Of a DNA stretch of 64,000 bases, positions 32,390 through 41,801 are shown one piece after another. Location: NCBI GenBank assembly GCA_008107755.1, contig VIRH01000065.1:239689-303688 (forward strand). The letters are read 5' to 3'. The stretch comes from Rhodobacterales bacterium. GTDB taxonomy: Bacteria; Pseudomonadota; Alphaproteobacteria; Rhizobiales; Stappiaceae. Positions within the stretch are counted from its first letter, which is position 1; each line of letters starts with the position of its first letter. The notes under the pieces are model-generated. The model was not told where the DNA came from, ran no database searches, and saw only the letters and a list, made by a program, of their open reading frames with translations. The translations under genes were made by a program, and so were the position numbers.

Positions 32390-33871
32390 ATGGGTATTTT
32401 TGCAGGAAACTCCTGGAAGGCGGTTGTGCAGGCCGTTAGCGCCTCCCAGGCGATGATCGAGTTCACGCCGGACGGAACGATCCTTACCGCGAACAAGAAC
32501 TTCCTCGACGCGATGGGCTATACGCTCGATGAGATCAAAGGCCATCATCACAAGATGTTCGTGGATCCTGCCTATGGAGAGAGCCATGAATATCAGATGT
32601 TCTGGCAGGAGCTTGCACGCGGCGAGTTCAAGTCCGAGGAGTTTCAGCGTTTTGGCAAGCACAGTAAGGAAGTGTGGATTCAGGCCTCCTATAACCCGGT
32701 CCTGAACGCATCGGGCAAGGTCAGCAAAGTCGTCAAGATTGCGTCCGATATCACCGCGCGCAAGATGGAAACCGCAGATCTGCAGGGCCAGGTCAATGCC
32801 ATCAATCGCGCGCAAGCGGTCATTCACTTCGAGCTGGACGGCACGATCATCGATGCAAACGAGAATTTCCTGTCCGCGGTGGGCTACACCCTTGATGAGA
32901 TCAGGGGACAGCACCATCGGATGTTTGTTGAGAGCGGATACGCAGCCAGCTCGGACTATGCGGACTTCTGGAAGGAACTCGCTGCAGGCAATTTCAAGTC
33001 CGACGAGTTCAAGCGTGTCGCGAAAGGTGGGCGGGAAATCTGGATCCAGGCTACCTACAATCCGATCTTCGACGCGGCCGGTCGACCCTTCAAGGTCGTG
33101 AAGTTCGCTTCCGACATCACGAAACGCGTCATGGAGCGCCATCGGAAGGCCGAAGCGCAGAAGAGGATCGACAGCGACCTGACCGAGATTGTGAGTGCCA
33201 TAACGTTGGCGACGGAGCAGGCCAGCGGAACCGCTTCAGCGTCGGAGCAGACCTCTTCCAGCGTCCAGACCGTGGCCGCTGCCTCGGAAGAGCTGTCCGC
33301 CTCCATTCAGGAAATCAGCCGGCAGGTGCAGACGGCCATGGAGGTATCGAAAAGAGCCATCGAAGAAGCCGAGCAGTCCAGTCAGATCATGTTCGGCCTG
33401 TCTGAAGATGCCAAGACCATCGGCTCGGTGCTCGAACTGATTGACGGAATTGCCGGACAGACCAACCTGCTCGCCCTGAACGCGACCATCGAAGCCGCGC
33501 GCGCCGGCGAGGCAGGCAAGGGATTTGCTGTGGTCGCCTCCGAGGTCAAAAGCCTCGCCTCGCAGACCAGCAAAGCCACGGAAGAAATTTCGGCCCAGAT
33601 CAATTCGGTGCAGACCACGACCGAGAGCGCGGTGCAGGCAATTGAGTCGATCATGAAAGTTATCAGCGAGATTGGCGACATTGCCACAGGCATTTCCTCC
33701 GCCGTGGAGGAGCAAACCGCCGTGACCCATGAAATCTCCTCGAACATGCAGTTCGCGGCCCAGGGTGTGGAACAGATCACTGCCAACATGCAGTCGGTCT
33801 CTGCCGCAACGTCCCAGATCAGCACGGCGACCCAAAGCGTGAAGGAAGCCTCACAGTCGATCGCCGCGTAA
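32390..33871 (+). CDS. Soluble methyl-accepting chemotaxis protein with two PAS domains
   Basis: 493 residues without any membrane helix. PAS1 covers about residues 15-125 and PAS2 about 137-247; they are near repeats of each other ([20 protein letters not shown] versus [20 protein letters not shown]). The rest is an MCP signalling domain with the conserved hairpin tip [40 protein letters not shown], which docks CheA and CheW. The layout is that of BdlA-like cytoplasmic receptors, which sense an internal redox or metabolic cue. No HAMP domain and no chemotaxis neighbours are present. The gene stands alone. Confidence 0.93.
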   Translation: MGIFAGNSWKAVVQAVSASQAMIEFTPDGTILTANKNFLDAMGYTLDEIKGHHHKMFVDPAYGESHEYQMFWQELARGEFKSEEFQRFGKHSKEVWIQASYNPVLNASGKVSKVVKIASDITARKMETADLQGQVNAINRAQAVIHFELDGTIIDANENFLSAVGYTLDEIRGQHHRMFVESGYAASSDYADFWKELAAGNFKSDEFKRVAKGGREIWIQATYNPIFDAAGRPFKVVKFASDITKRVMERHRKAEAQKRIDSDLTEIVSAITLATEQASGTASASEQTSSSVQTVAAASEELSASIQEISRQVQTAMEVSKRAIEEAEQSSQIMFGLSEDAKTIGSVLELIDGIAGQTNLLALNATIEAARAGEAGKGFAVVASEVKSLASQTSKATEEISAQINSVQTTTESAVQAIESIMKVISEIGDIATGISSAVEEQTAVTHEISSNMQFAAQGVEQITANMQSVSAATSQISTATQSVKEASQSIAA

Positions 33872-34182
33872 GGCGGTTCACCCGAGCCCTCATGCTGAAA
33901 CCGACGGCTTACCCGAGAGTGTCGCATAGCTGGCACTCTTCGGGCGAAGTCGGGCCGGCCAAAGTGATGCTCGGGGAACTTGTCGGATAAGTATAGGTAC
34001 TTAGGAATTTTCAAATTACAGAATTCTGCGCTGGTGAGCGCCATTCTAATAATTGCGGATGACCTTGCGATATCAAAGGTCTATGGAACGCGTTCCTTAC
34101 GTAATGGGACGAATGGCGGACCTTCGTCCTGATCTGCGAAACATATGACGACTTCGACGCTGCAGACTGAGGATTCAACTTG

Positions 34183-34359
34183 ATGGGCGTTTATGACAAG
34201 GATCCAATGGAAGTTGGTCTGGCAGGCATATTCACGCTGGAGGATCTGCTGGAGCAGGACTACAAACTTGTTCTCCATTGTGTCGCTGTGGGAAGCATCG
34301 GGCTGTCGAGACGCGTCATGTCATCGAAAGACTGGGCAGAGCCTTCCCGGTTCATATGA
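34183..34359 (+). CDS. Possible 58-residue protein, unknown
   Basis: Reads MGVYDKDPMEVGLAGIFTLE, then DLLEQDYKLVLHCVAVGSIG. The first 40 residues look protein-like. No family or ribosome-binding site is recognised. It could be a remnant of a longer gene in the otherwise empty stretch between the chemoreceptor and IclR genes. Confidence 0.25.
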   Translation: MGVYDKDPMEVGLAGIFTLEDLLEQDYKLVLHCVAVGSIGLSRRVMSSKDWAEPSRFI

Positions 34360-34754
34360 TCGCCTCGCGGGGTGAGCTGCTGGACATGCAGCGCTGTCAT
34401 CCGAAAGATTTTGTTCTGAATGTCGCGACCTCGTGATGTTGTCGCACGACCGGTGACGCCTCCGATTTCACGCTTGCCGGCCTGGTAACGGCCGGCTTCG
34501 CAGATCATCATCCGCAAAACCCGGCATCTGAACACGGGACGTCTCCCGCTCCTGCAATGTTCGTCTTTCAGAGCACTGTCCGTAGCAGGAAGTCGCCCGG
34601 GCTCCCGGTGAGCTCGATCCCCGTTTCGTATGGCGGGGTCCGTAAAGGTTCGGCGCTTTTTCCATCTCGCCCGGAACCTCCCACCTGCAAGCGAATAACA
34701 TCTTGCAGCATCTACGCTCTTGCGGCACAACTTCGCCTGCATCAGGAGAAACAA
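34360..34754. other. 395-bp region upstream of the IclR gene, no gene seen
   Basis: Open frames exist but none has coding character. It should carry the IclR promoter. No strong palindrome was noticed. Confidence 0.4.
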
Positions 34755-35462
34755 TTGCCGCCGAAATCCGATACCAGCTCTCCGATCCGAGCTCTGGACA
34801 TGTTGGAGCTTATCGCGACAGAGGGCGCGGTCGGCCACACAACAATCTCGGAAAGCCTGGGAATTCCCAAAAGCACAGCCAGTTCGCTGCTGAAATCCCT
34901 TTTGACCGCCGGCTATATCCTGCGCGGAGAGGACCGGAAGTTCACGCTGGCACCCCGGGTCCTGCGGCTGTCGGAAGGTTTCCACGCGCAACGGCAATGG
35001 CTCCCCCCGCTGCTGCCGCTGCTCGACCGGTTGCGGGACGAAACCGCCGAAACGGTGTTCCTGATGGAACGCCGCGGCCCTAACCGGGTTATCATGGCGC
35101 GCAGGCTGGTCAGCGAAGGGCTGAGCTTTACGGTCCCCGTCGGTGACATCGCTCCGCTAAGCGGGACCGCGGGCGGCCATGCCCTGTGCCGACCGGACGA
35201 GATTCCCCTGGATGCCCAAGGAAATCCCGAGCCGGTGCAGCGCAGTCCGTCCGGGGTCAACTTTGCTCCCTCGGCCATTGTTCCGGGCGTTTCGTCCTTC
35301 GCCGTCGCCCTGCGCGTTCCAAGAGACGTGCCGCCGCTGGCCTTTTCCGTGGCCATGCCGGAAGCCCGGTTGACGCCGGAAATCCGGGTTGGGATCGAAG
35401 CGGCGCTCGTCGGAATCCGCGATGCGGCCGAAAAGATCCTCGGCACTTATTCCACGGCGTAG
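34755..35462 (+). CDS. IclR-family transcriptional regulator (TTG start)
   Basis: 235 residues. The winged HTH (SSPIRALDMLELIATEGAVGHTTISESLGIPKSTASSLLKSLLTAGYI) and the effector domain (from about residue 80, LPPLLPLLDRLRDETAETVFLM) are typical; the total is slightly short for the family. A TTG start at 34755 is chosen because AGGAG lies 7 bp upstream and the HTH begins right after it; upstream in-frame codons look non-coding. The 3' end overlaps by 16 bp the convergent last gene of the ABC operon (35447-41785). IclR regulators often bind two adjacent sites, and two such sites lie before that operon. Confidence 0.88.
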   Translation: MPPKSDTSSPIRALDMLELIATEGAVGHTTISESLGIPKSTASSLLKSLLTAGYILRGEDRKFTLAPRVLRLSEGFHAQRQWLPPLLPLLDRLRDETAETVFLMERRGPNRVIMARRLVSEGLSFTVPVGDIAPLSGTAGGHALCRPDEIPLDAQGNPEPVQRSPSGVNFAPSAIVPGVSSFAVALRVPRDVPPLAFSVAMPEARLTPEIRVGIEAALVGIRDAAEKILGTYSTA

Positions 35463-36811
35463 ATCAGCGCGAGTCCCGCACAGCAGATCGGAACCGCGAA
35501 CATGGTGTAGAGGCGGTTCCAGCCCCAGGCGATGCGGCCACCGGGCACCTGTGCCAGCTGCGCCGACAGAAGCAGGGTTGCCGACACCGGCGAGACCAGC
35601 ATGCCCATGGCCCAGCCTGCCGATAACGCCATCGACAGGGACAGCGCATGAGGCCCGGCCAGAGACGTGGCGGCCAGAAGCTGGGCAAGCAGGATCACCG
35701 GAATGGAAGGCGGCGTCGACAGGGCCGCAAGCGCCCAGATCGCAAGGAAAATCAGCACCGGCATCAGCGGCGAATCGAACTCCATGATGGCACTCGGACC
35801 GTATGTCGCGAACACATAGGCAAACAGCGCCCCGATCACCGTTGAAGAAGCGAAGATGAACATCTCGTTGCGCAGTTCCGACAAGCGGGTCGCCAGGATC
35901 GCCGGCTTGCCCCGCCGTCCATTATCGTCAGGCTCCACCCATATCCAGGCGAGCGCAAACAGAGGCACGACCAGTGTGGTGGCTGTAAGAAACGGCAAAT
36001 CTGCAAGGCCGTAGAGCGCCGATGTCACAAGCAACAGGGCGAGTGCGCCTGTCAGCAGGATCAGGAGGGCGCGGGGGCTGTCCGGTGCTTTCAGATCAAC
36101 GTCTTCGTTCAGGTCATCGCGGGGCAGGAGACTGCCCATGGTCAGCAGGATCAGGGTGAGCCCGAGGCCCACGGAGATGTAGGTTATCGGGTTCAAGGCC
36201 GGAAAGGCCGTCGTCACGACTGCAAACCCCATGGCGAGCGGCGACCATATGGCGATTGCCGAGGAGCCCCGCATCGCGCCGAGCAGGAGATGGCGCGCCG
36301 TCGAATGGCGGCTGAACTCCAGCCGCGCCGCGCGAAGAATATCGCCGATAAGCTGGAGCACGCCGACGTTGAAGATCAGGGCCAGGAAATGCGCACCGAA
36401 ACTGACCGAGACATAGCGAAACCCGCGCGGCCGGGTGATCAGCCAGGCGGCGGCCGTCGCAAGCAGCCGTGAGCGCTGCATCGCCGGTCGGAGCGTTGCC
36501 AGCGCCACGAGCAGACCGGTAAACGCGAGGCCCTGATCAAGGGCTGACACGATCACGGGCCTTGCTCCGGGCAAAAGCGCGACCGCAATACCGGCGGTCA
36601 CAAGGGCCGTCGCCATGAAGATGCGGCCGGACGACCTGACGCGGGAAAATTCGAGAACGACAAAGCAGGCCAGGGCGAGGACGCCCAGCCATGTCAGGCC
36701 TTGCCAGCCGAAGATCCGGCCGAGAACGGAACAGACCGTTGCCAGGGCAAGAAAGAAACGTCCTGCGCCTTCCGCCCCTGCGAAGGGGCGGGTCATGATG
36801 TTGACTGTCAT
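35447..36811 (-). CDS. Polytopic membrane protein, likely ion-transporter-superfamily permease
   Basis: 454 residues with roughly 11-12 hydrophobic segments. The layout of two halves with central polar loop (LPRDDLNEDVDLKAPDSPRAL) and a late segment with SMALSAGWAMGMLVSPVSATLLLSAQLAQVPGGRIAWGWNRLY resembles the ion-transporter (IT) superfamily of citrate/dicarboxylate/arsenite carriers. I do not recognise a closer family. It is the last gene of an ABC-importer operon (4 bp after the ATPase gene), so it may export or import a related solute or product. Confidence 0.6.
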   Translation of the reverse strand: MTVNIMTRPFAGAEGAGRFFLALATVCSVLGRIFGWQGLTWLGVLALACFVVLEFSRVRSSGRIFMATALVTAGIAVALLPGARPVIVSALDQGLAFTGLLVALATLRPAMQRSRLLATAAAWLITRPRGFRYVSVSFGAHFLALIFNVGVLQLIGDILRAARLEFSRHSTARHLLLGAMRGSSAIAIWSPLAMGFAVVTTAFPALNPITYISVGLGLTLILLTMGSLLPRDDLNEDVDLKAPDSPRALLILLTGALALLLVTSALYGLADLPFLTATTLVVPLFALAWIWVEPDDNGRRGKPAILATRLSELRNEMFIFASSTVIGALFAYVFATYGPSAIMEFDSPLMPVLIFLAIWALAALSTPPSIPVILLAQLLAATSLAGPHALSLSMALSAGWAMGMLVSPVSATLLLSAQLAQVPGGRIAWGWNRLYTMFAVPICCAGLALIYAVE

Positions 36812-36815
36812 GGGC

Positions 36816-37856
36816 TCAGGCTGCGAAGGCGTGGAGGGCGTCGGGCGACCAGCTCACCCAGACGTCCTGTCCGGGCTGCAAGCCACAATCGGGAGTTCGG
36901 GCGGTGATCCTGCGTCCGGTCGGAAGCTCCACCGTGTAGCTGCTTGTCGCACCCTGATAGATCGCCTCGGCGAGACGGCCGTTAAGCGCCGGCCCGTCGG
37001 GCTTGGCGACGCTGAGCGACAGACCTTCGGGACGCAAGGCAACGAAACACTCCTGTGGCACACCGGCGTCCATCGTCTTTTCTGCGGTCACGCCCTCGAA
37101 GACCAGTGCGCTGCCGCGAGACTGCGCGGGGAGGAAGTTGGACAGGCCCATGAACTCCGCAACGAACCGGGTTTTCGGCGCACCGTAGATCTCGCGCGGG
37201 GTTCCGTCCTGCTCGATCCGGCCTTGGTTCATGACGACGATCCTGTCGGACAGCGTCAGGGCTTCCTCCTGATCGTGGGTCACGAACATCGCGGTGATAC
37301 CGAGGCTGCGGGTGATCCGGTACAGCTCGATCTGCATGCTCTCGCGCAGTTTGCGGTCGAGCGCGGAGAAGGGCTCGTCGAGAATGAGGATCGAAGGTTC
37401 GACGACCAGTGCGCGCGCGAGGGCGACGCGCTGCTGCTGACCACCCGATAGCTGGTGGGGATAGCGCTCCGCCAGATGCCCGAGTTCAACGAGTTCCAGG
37501 GCGCGGGACACTTTCGGACGGCGCTCTGCTTCGGCAAGGCCGCGCATTTTCAGACCGAACGCCACATTCTCGGCGACCGTCATGTGAGGAAACAGCGCCA
37601 GCGACTGAAACACCATTCCGATATTGCGTTTCGCAGCGGACAGATGGGTGATGTTGCGTCCGTCGATCAGGATCATGCCGTTGTCGGGCTTCGACAGACC
37701 GGCGACGATCCGCAGTGTGGAACTCTTGCCGCAGCCGGACGGGCCGAGCAGCGTGGTGAAGCTGCCTTTGGGAATGACGAGGGAAATTCCGTCGACGGCG
37801 GGCGTCGCCGCACCGGGAAAGAGCTTCGTGATGTGCGTCAGGGTGACTTGGGCCAT
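36816..37856 (-). CDS. ABC importer ATP-binding protein (PotA-like)
   Basis: 346 residues. Walker [10 protein letters not shown] near residues 39-47, Q-loop MVFQSLALFPHMTV, signature LSGGQQQRVALARAL, Walker B SILILDEPFSALD and the H-loop FVTHDQEEAL are all present, followed by a C-terminal TOBE domain. This architecture is of the spermidine/putrescine- and Fe-type importers (PotA/AfuC). It energises the two permeases encoded just upstream. Gene spacing on both sides is 4-5 bp. Confidence 0.93.
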   Translation of the reverse strand: MAQVTLTHITKLFPGAATPAVDGISLVIPKGSFTTLLGPSGCGKSSTLRIVAGLSKPDNGMILIDGRNITHLSAAKRNIGMVFQSLALFPHMTVAENVAFGLKMRGLAEAERRPKVSRALELVELGHLAERYPHQLSGGQQQRVALARALVVEPSILILDEPFSALDRKLRESMQIELYRITRSLGITAMFVTHDQEEALTLSDRIVVMNQGRIEQDGTPREIYGAPKTRFVAEFMGLSNFLPAQSRGSALVFEGVTAEKTMDAGVPQECFVALRPEGLSLSVAKPDGPALNGRLAEAIYQGATSSYTVELPTGRRITARTPDCGLQPGQDVWVSWSPDALHAFAA

Positions 37857-37861
37857 ATGGA

Positions 37862-38659
37862 TTAGCTCCCGAGGAATTTCTTGAGACCGAACACGCGTTC
37901 GATCGCCAGCGCGCCGGCCAGGGTCAGGCCGATCAGCATCGAGGAAATGGCTGCGACGGATGGGTCGAAGTTGTATTGCATGTAACTCATGATCGCGAGC
38001 GGCAGGGTCGACGTGCTGCTGTCGATCAGGAAGATCGAGACGGCGGCATCATCGAAGGAAATGATGAAGCCGAAGATCGCCCCGGCCATGATGGCCGGCC
38101 GAAGCACCGGCAAAGTGACCTGTGTGAGGGTCTTGAAGCGGCTCGCCCCGAGCGTGTGGGCGGCCTCCTCGAGCGCAGGATCGAAATTCTGCAGCGACGC
38201 CAGGGTGGTGCGGATCACATAGGGAAGCACCAGCAGGACGTGACCGAGGATCAGACGCAGCCAGGCGTCACGCAGTCCTGCGGAGGACAGGGCCACCAGA
38301 AGCGCCACGCCGATCACGATGCCCGGAACAATCAGCGGCGACAGAAAGACGGCTTCCAGAAGCCCCCGGACGGCAGACGGGAGCCGGCCCCGCGCGATGC
38401 CGAATGCCGCGGCAACGCCAAGCGGGGTGCCCACGGCAGTCGCCAACGCGGCCAGGAGAAGGGAATTGAATGCCGAGCCGGTGAAAGCCGGGTTTGAAAG
38501 TGCCGTGCCGTACCACTTGAGGGAAAAGCCTTCTGGCGGGAATTTCGGTGTCGTCCCCGCATTCACGGAGACGACGATGACCGCTGCGAGCGGCGCCAGC
38601 AGGAAGAGGAACAAAAGTCCCGTTCCCGCGCGCCGGAAGAAGTCGGAGTATGGGCTCAT
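37862..38659 (-). CDS. ABC importer permease (PotC-like)
   Basis: 265 residues from ATG 38659 (overlaps the stop of the other permease gene by ATGA; GGAG is 7 bp upstream). Six membrane helices, with the ABC-permease EAA loop EEAAHTLGASRFKTLTQVTLPVLRPAI. The start MSPYSDFFRRAGTGLLFLFLLAPLAAV is the family norm. PotC-like subunits pair with PotB-like ones to form the channel; here the partner is encoded at 38656-39561. Confidence 0.92.
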   Translation of the reverse strand: MSPYSDFFRRAGTGLLFLFLLAPLAAVIVVSVNAGTTPKFPPEGFSLKWYGTALSNPAFTGSAFNSLLLAALATAVGTPLGVAAAFGIARGRLPSAVRGLLEAVFLSPLIVPGIVIGVALLVALSSAGLRDAWLRLILGHVLLVLPYVIRTTLASLQNFDPALEEAAHTLGASRFKTLTQVTLPVLRPAIMAGAIFGFIISFDDAAVSIFLIDSSTSTLPLAIMSYMQYNFDPSVAAISSMLIGLTLAGALAIERVFGLKKFLGS

Positions 38660-39561
38660 GCCTTGCTCCATTTGGCTGTCATCCTTGCGGCCAGCGCGAG
38701 GATCGTGGTCAGGACCAGCAGTGTCAGCGCCAGCAGCAGCGTCACGAGCACCGCCCCGAAGCGCCAGTCGAGCGTGACGGCAAATTGCTGATAGATAAAG
38801 GTCGTCAGCATTCCGGACCGGGGCCCGCCCATAAGAGCTGGCGTCACATACGAACTGATGGAAAGCGAGAAGACGATGGTCAGTCCCGACGCAAGTCCGG
38901 GCACGGTCAGCGGAACCAGGATGCGCGTCAGGACCGCAAGGCGCCCGGCTCCGAAGGTCATGGCGGCTTCGGGGACGTTCGGGTCGATCTTGTCGAGCGA
39001 CGTCAGGATGCAAAGCGCCATGAACGGGACGAAAACATGCACCAGTCCCACGATCACGGCCGCCGACGTGTACATGATCTGGATCGGTTCATCGATGAGG
39101 CCAAGACCAAGGAGAAACTGGTTCAGGATTCCCCGGTCTCCCAGCACGATCATCCAGCCGTAGGTCCGGGCCACGATGGAGACGAGCAGCGGCGACAGCA
39201 CGATCAGGACGATCCACCCGCGATGCGCCGGCTTCGCCGTCCAGATGACGAGGGCCAGCGCATACCCGATGACGGCCGTGATGACAGTCGTCAGACCCGA
39301 GACCCAGAGGGTCTTGATCAGCGTCGAATAGTAGAAAGGCTGTGAGAAGAACCTCAGGTAGTTCGCGATCGTCCAGTCGCCTTCCATCGAGAAGGCTCCA
39401 GCCATGGACGGTTTCAGGCTGAGCGCCATCAACCATCCGACCGGCAGAAGGAGCACGAAGAAGAGGAAGACCATCCCCGGCAAAACGAGCCAGGCTGGAG
39501 AGGGAGGCGGCTTGAGCGCTCCCGAGCCGGCCGGAGCCACCTCCATGTCCGTTATAGCCAT
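38656..39561 (-). CDS. ABC importer permease (PotB-like)
   Basis: 301 residues with a Pro-rich N-terminal tail and six helices. The EAA motif is PEAAMTFGAGRLAVLTRILVPLTVPGL. It overlaps the 3' end of the cysteine-hydrolase gene by 10 bp, so its translation is probably coupled. PotB-like family membership suggests a polyamine-like, amino-acid-derived or other small cationic solute, but permeases of this group have broad substrates. Confidence 0.92.
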   Translation of the reverse strand: MAITDMEVAPAGSGALKPPPSPAWLVLPGMVFLFFVLLLPVGWLMALSLKPSMAGAFSMEGDWTIANYLRFFSQPFYYSTLIKTLWVSGLTTVITAVIGYALALVIWTAKPAHRGWIVLIVLSPLLVSIVARTYGWMIVLGDRGILNQFLLGLGLIDEPIQIMYTSAAVIVGLVHVFVPFMALCILTSLDKIDPNVPEAAMTFGAGRLAVLTRILVPLTVPGLASGLTIVFSLSISSYVTPALMGGPRSGMLTTFIYQQFAVTLDWRFGAVLVTLLLALTLLVLTTILALAARMTAKWSKA

Positions 39562-40745
39562 GTGTCCAGAATCCTTCGCGACGGAGTAACGATGCCGAAA
39601 TAGGTCCGGATCTGCTCCAGGCTGGCTTCATGCAGATGAAGAACGAGATCCTTCACCGCCACACAATCTTCGGCGACGATCATGTCGTAGTCGCACATGG
39701 CAAGATCGCGGGCCGTGCTTTCGACGCAGCAATTGGTGGTCACGCCCGCCAGGACCACGGTTTCGATGCCGTGCCGGCGCAACTCGCCGTCCAGTGCGGT
39801 GTCGAGCCAGGCCGAATAACGATGCTTGCGGATCACGGTCTCGCCCGGCAACGGGGCCAGGCCATCCACGAAGTCCGCACCCCAGCTTCCCTCCCGACAG
39901 ACTTCGGTCATGTCCGGATCGAAGACCGGCGTCTCACCGTCGATAACGGCGGCCGACGCACACCAGACGGCGCCTTCCCGGGTCAGGTCAGAGGGAAACC
40001 GGTACGGCGAGCCCTGTCCGCGGAACATGGGGCCGTAGATCGCCTGAACATGGATTATGTGCGTGCCCGCCTCGCGGGCGCCTTCCAGAAGCTCGCGAAT
40101 ACGCGGCAAGGCATCCGTCACTTTCGGCATGCGCGCATTCGTCTGCGAGATGACACCGCCTTCGATGCAGAAGTCGTTCAGCACATCGATAAGGATGAGT
40201 GCGGTCCGGCTCGGCACCAGCCTTTCAGCAAACGGACGCGCCATGCGCCGTGCCTTGACATCCGGGTGCCAGTTGCGCGGCCCTGGAGTTGTGCCGGCCA
40301 GCAGCCCCGAAAATTCGGCCGATGACATCTGGGGCAGACGCAAGCCGAACATGTCCGTCTCCGTCCTGGAAGAACGTACCATGACCGGGTCGTAGCCTTT
40401 TCGCACGGCGTCATAGGCAAGACGCGAGGCTGCGAGAGGGTCGCCGGTTATGTAGAGTGTCCGGATCCCGTTGGACCTCAGCACGAGATCGATGTCCGAG
40501 GCGAAAAAGGGCGACGGGCCGGTGTGGCTGATCCGGACTGCGCCGGGTTCGTCCAGCTGATGACCCGCTTCCACGTCAACGGTCTCAACGACGTCGATCC
40601 GAAGAATGTCTGCGTCGCGGGCTGCGTCGACAATCGGATGCGCGTCGAGGTCTCCAACCCGGACGAGAGCCGCCGCTTCCGGCGCTTTAAGGCCCCGCAG
40701 CCGAATGGTCTGCGGGGCATTCATTTCAATGCTGTTGGAGGTCAA
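39552..40745 (-). CDS. Isochorismatase-like cysteine hydrolase with a second, degenerate N-terminal domain
   Basis: 397 residues from a TTG start at 40745, which overlaps the stop of the binding-protein gene (TTGA) and has GAGG 8 bp upstream; an ATG at 40724 is an alternative. The C-terminal half has the full catalytic triad of isochorismatase/nicotinamidase-type amidases: Asp187 (LILIDVLNDF), Lys307 (VIRKHRY) and Cys340 (GVTTNCCVEST). Residues about 35-135 form a second domain of the same fold (FFASDIDLVLRSNGIRTLYITGDPLAASRLAYDAVRKGYD) in which the Cys region is replaced and the Lys/Asp motifs are not seen, so it looks non-catalytic. A hydrolase encoded between the binding protein and the permeases probably acts on the imported amide. 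Confidence 0.82.
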   Translation of the reverse strand: MTSNSIEMNAPQTIRLRGLKAPEAAALVRVGDLDAHPIVDAARDADILRIDVVETVDVEAGHQLDEPGAVRISHTGPSPFFASDIDLVLRSNGIRTLYITGDPLAASRLAYDAVRKGYDPVMVRSSRTETDMFGLRLPQMSSAEFSGLLAGTTPGPRNWHPDVKARRMARPFAERLVPSRTALILIDVLNDFCIEGGVISQTNARMPKVTDALPRIRELLEGAREAGTHIIHVQAIYGPMFRGQGSPYRFPSDLTREGAVWCASAAVIDGETPVFDPDMTEVCREGSWGADFVDGLAPLPGETVIRKHRYSAWLDTALDGELRRHGIETVVLAGVTTNCCVESTARDLAMCDYDMIVAEDCVAVKDLVLHLHEASLEQIRTYFGIVTPSRRILDTWL

Positions 40746-41785
40746 CGAGAGACCTCGTAGTTCCAGCGGTCCGTCAGCATCGGCATCTGCGGTACAATCT
40801 TGAACCAGTCGAACAGCGTCAGTTGATCCAGTGCCGGGACACGCTCGGCCGCCTTGCCCGTCAGCTTCGCATCGGAACGCACGGGTCCGGCGATGACGGC
40901 ATTGCAGAAGGCTTCCTGCGCCTCTTTCGAGATCGCATGGTTGATGAACTGCTTGCACAGCTCCTTGTTGGGAGAGTTCTCGGCAATGTGGTACGACACC
41001 ATGCCAACCATCGCGCCTTCGGCCGGGAAGACGAAGTCGACAGGCTTGCCCGCATCGATCAGCGCATAGGGCGGGATGTTGGTGGTCATGCCGACGGCAA
41101 CGACCTCGCCCGCATCAAGCATCGACATCGCATCGGTCGAGGACGAGAAGAAGCGGCGGATATTCGGCTTCAGCTCGGCCAGGGCCTCAAACGCGGGTTC
41201 CAGATTGTCCTCGGATCCGCCGCGGAGCTTGGCGAGCATCACCAGCATTTCCCAGGAGCCCCAGGTGCCGATGTCGGGGATCGTGATTTTCCCTTTCAAT
41301 TCGGGCCGGAACAGGTCTTCCCATTTGGTGATCGGCTTGTCGACGAGATCGGTACGGTAGGCGATACCGTAGGAGGCATAGTCGAGGCCTACGCCCCGCT
41401 TCTTGTACTGCTCCCACCAAACCGGTTCGATGTCGGCGATGTTCGGAATGTCCTCGGGTGTCAGTTCGATGCCGATGTCGGCCATGATTGCCTTGATGCT
41501 GTCCGGATAGGGCAGCATCAGCATATCGATCTCCGGATCCGACTTGTTCACGATCGCATTGGTCAGCCATTCGGCGGAAGAGCCCAGCTGAAGCTTTACC
41601 GTCGCGCCGGATTGAGCCTCGAAGCTGTCGACGATGGCTTTCCGGTAGTTTTGTTCCCACACACCGCCGAAGACTGTCGTCGTGAAGCTGCTGCCCTCTG
41701 CACGGGCAATGCCCGGCACCATGGCGCCGAGGGTGATGGCGCCGGTTGTTGTCAGGAATCCCCGTCTGGTAAGGTCTATAGACAT
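40742..41785 (-). CDS. ABC importer substrate-binding protein (PotD-like, Tat signal)
   Basis: 347 residues from ATG 41785, with AAGGAG upstream. The N-terminus has a twin-arginine signal, LTRRGFLTTTGAITLGAMVPGIARA, so the protein is folded before export. The core (ATVKLQLGSSAEWLTNAIVNKSDPEIDMLMLPYPDSIKAIMA, GLDYASYGIAYRTDLV) is of the spermidine/putrescine and thiamine binding-protein type. It is the first gene of the operon that runs left to 35447. The in-frame extension to 41887 crosses the promoter and was rejected. Confidence 0.9.
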   Translation of the reverse strand: MSIDLTRRGFLTTTGAITLGAMVPGIARAEGSSFTTTVFGGVWEQNYRKAIVDSFEAQSGATVKLQLGSSAEWLTNAIVNKSDPEIDMLMLPYPDSIKAIMADIGIELTPEDIPNIADIEPVWWEQYKKRGVGLDYASYGIAYRTDLVDKPITKWEDLFRPELKGKITIPDIGTWGSWEMLVMLAKLRGGSEDNLEPAFEALAELKPNIRRFFSSSTDAMSMLDAGEVVAVGMTTNIPPYALIDAGKPVDFVFPAEGAMVGMVSYHIAENSPNKELCKQFINHAISKEAQEAFCNAVIAGPVRSDAKLTGKAAERVPALDQLTLFDWFKIVPQMPMLTDRWNYEVSR

Positions 41786-41801
41786 GTAAGTCTCCTTTTT
41801 G

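Noticed and set aside
33893..33944. Imperfect hairpin after the chemoreceptor (CCCGAGAGTG with CACTCTTCGGG)
   Set aside because: Contains a bulge and no T-run, so a terminator cannot be claimed; left out of the feature list.
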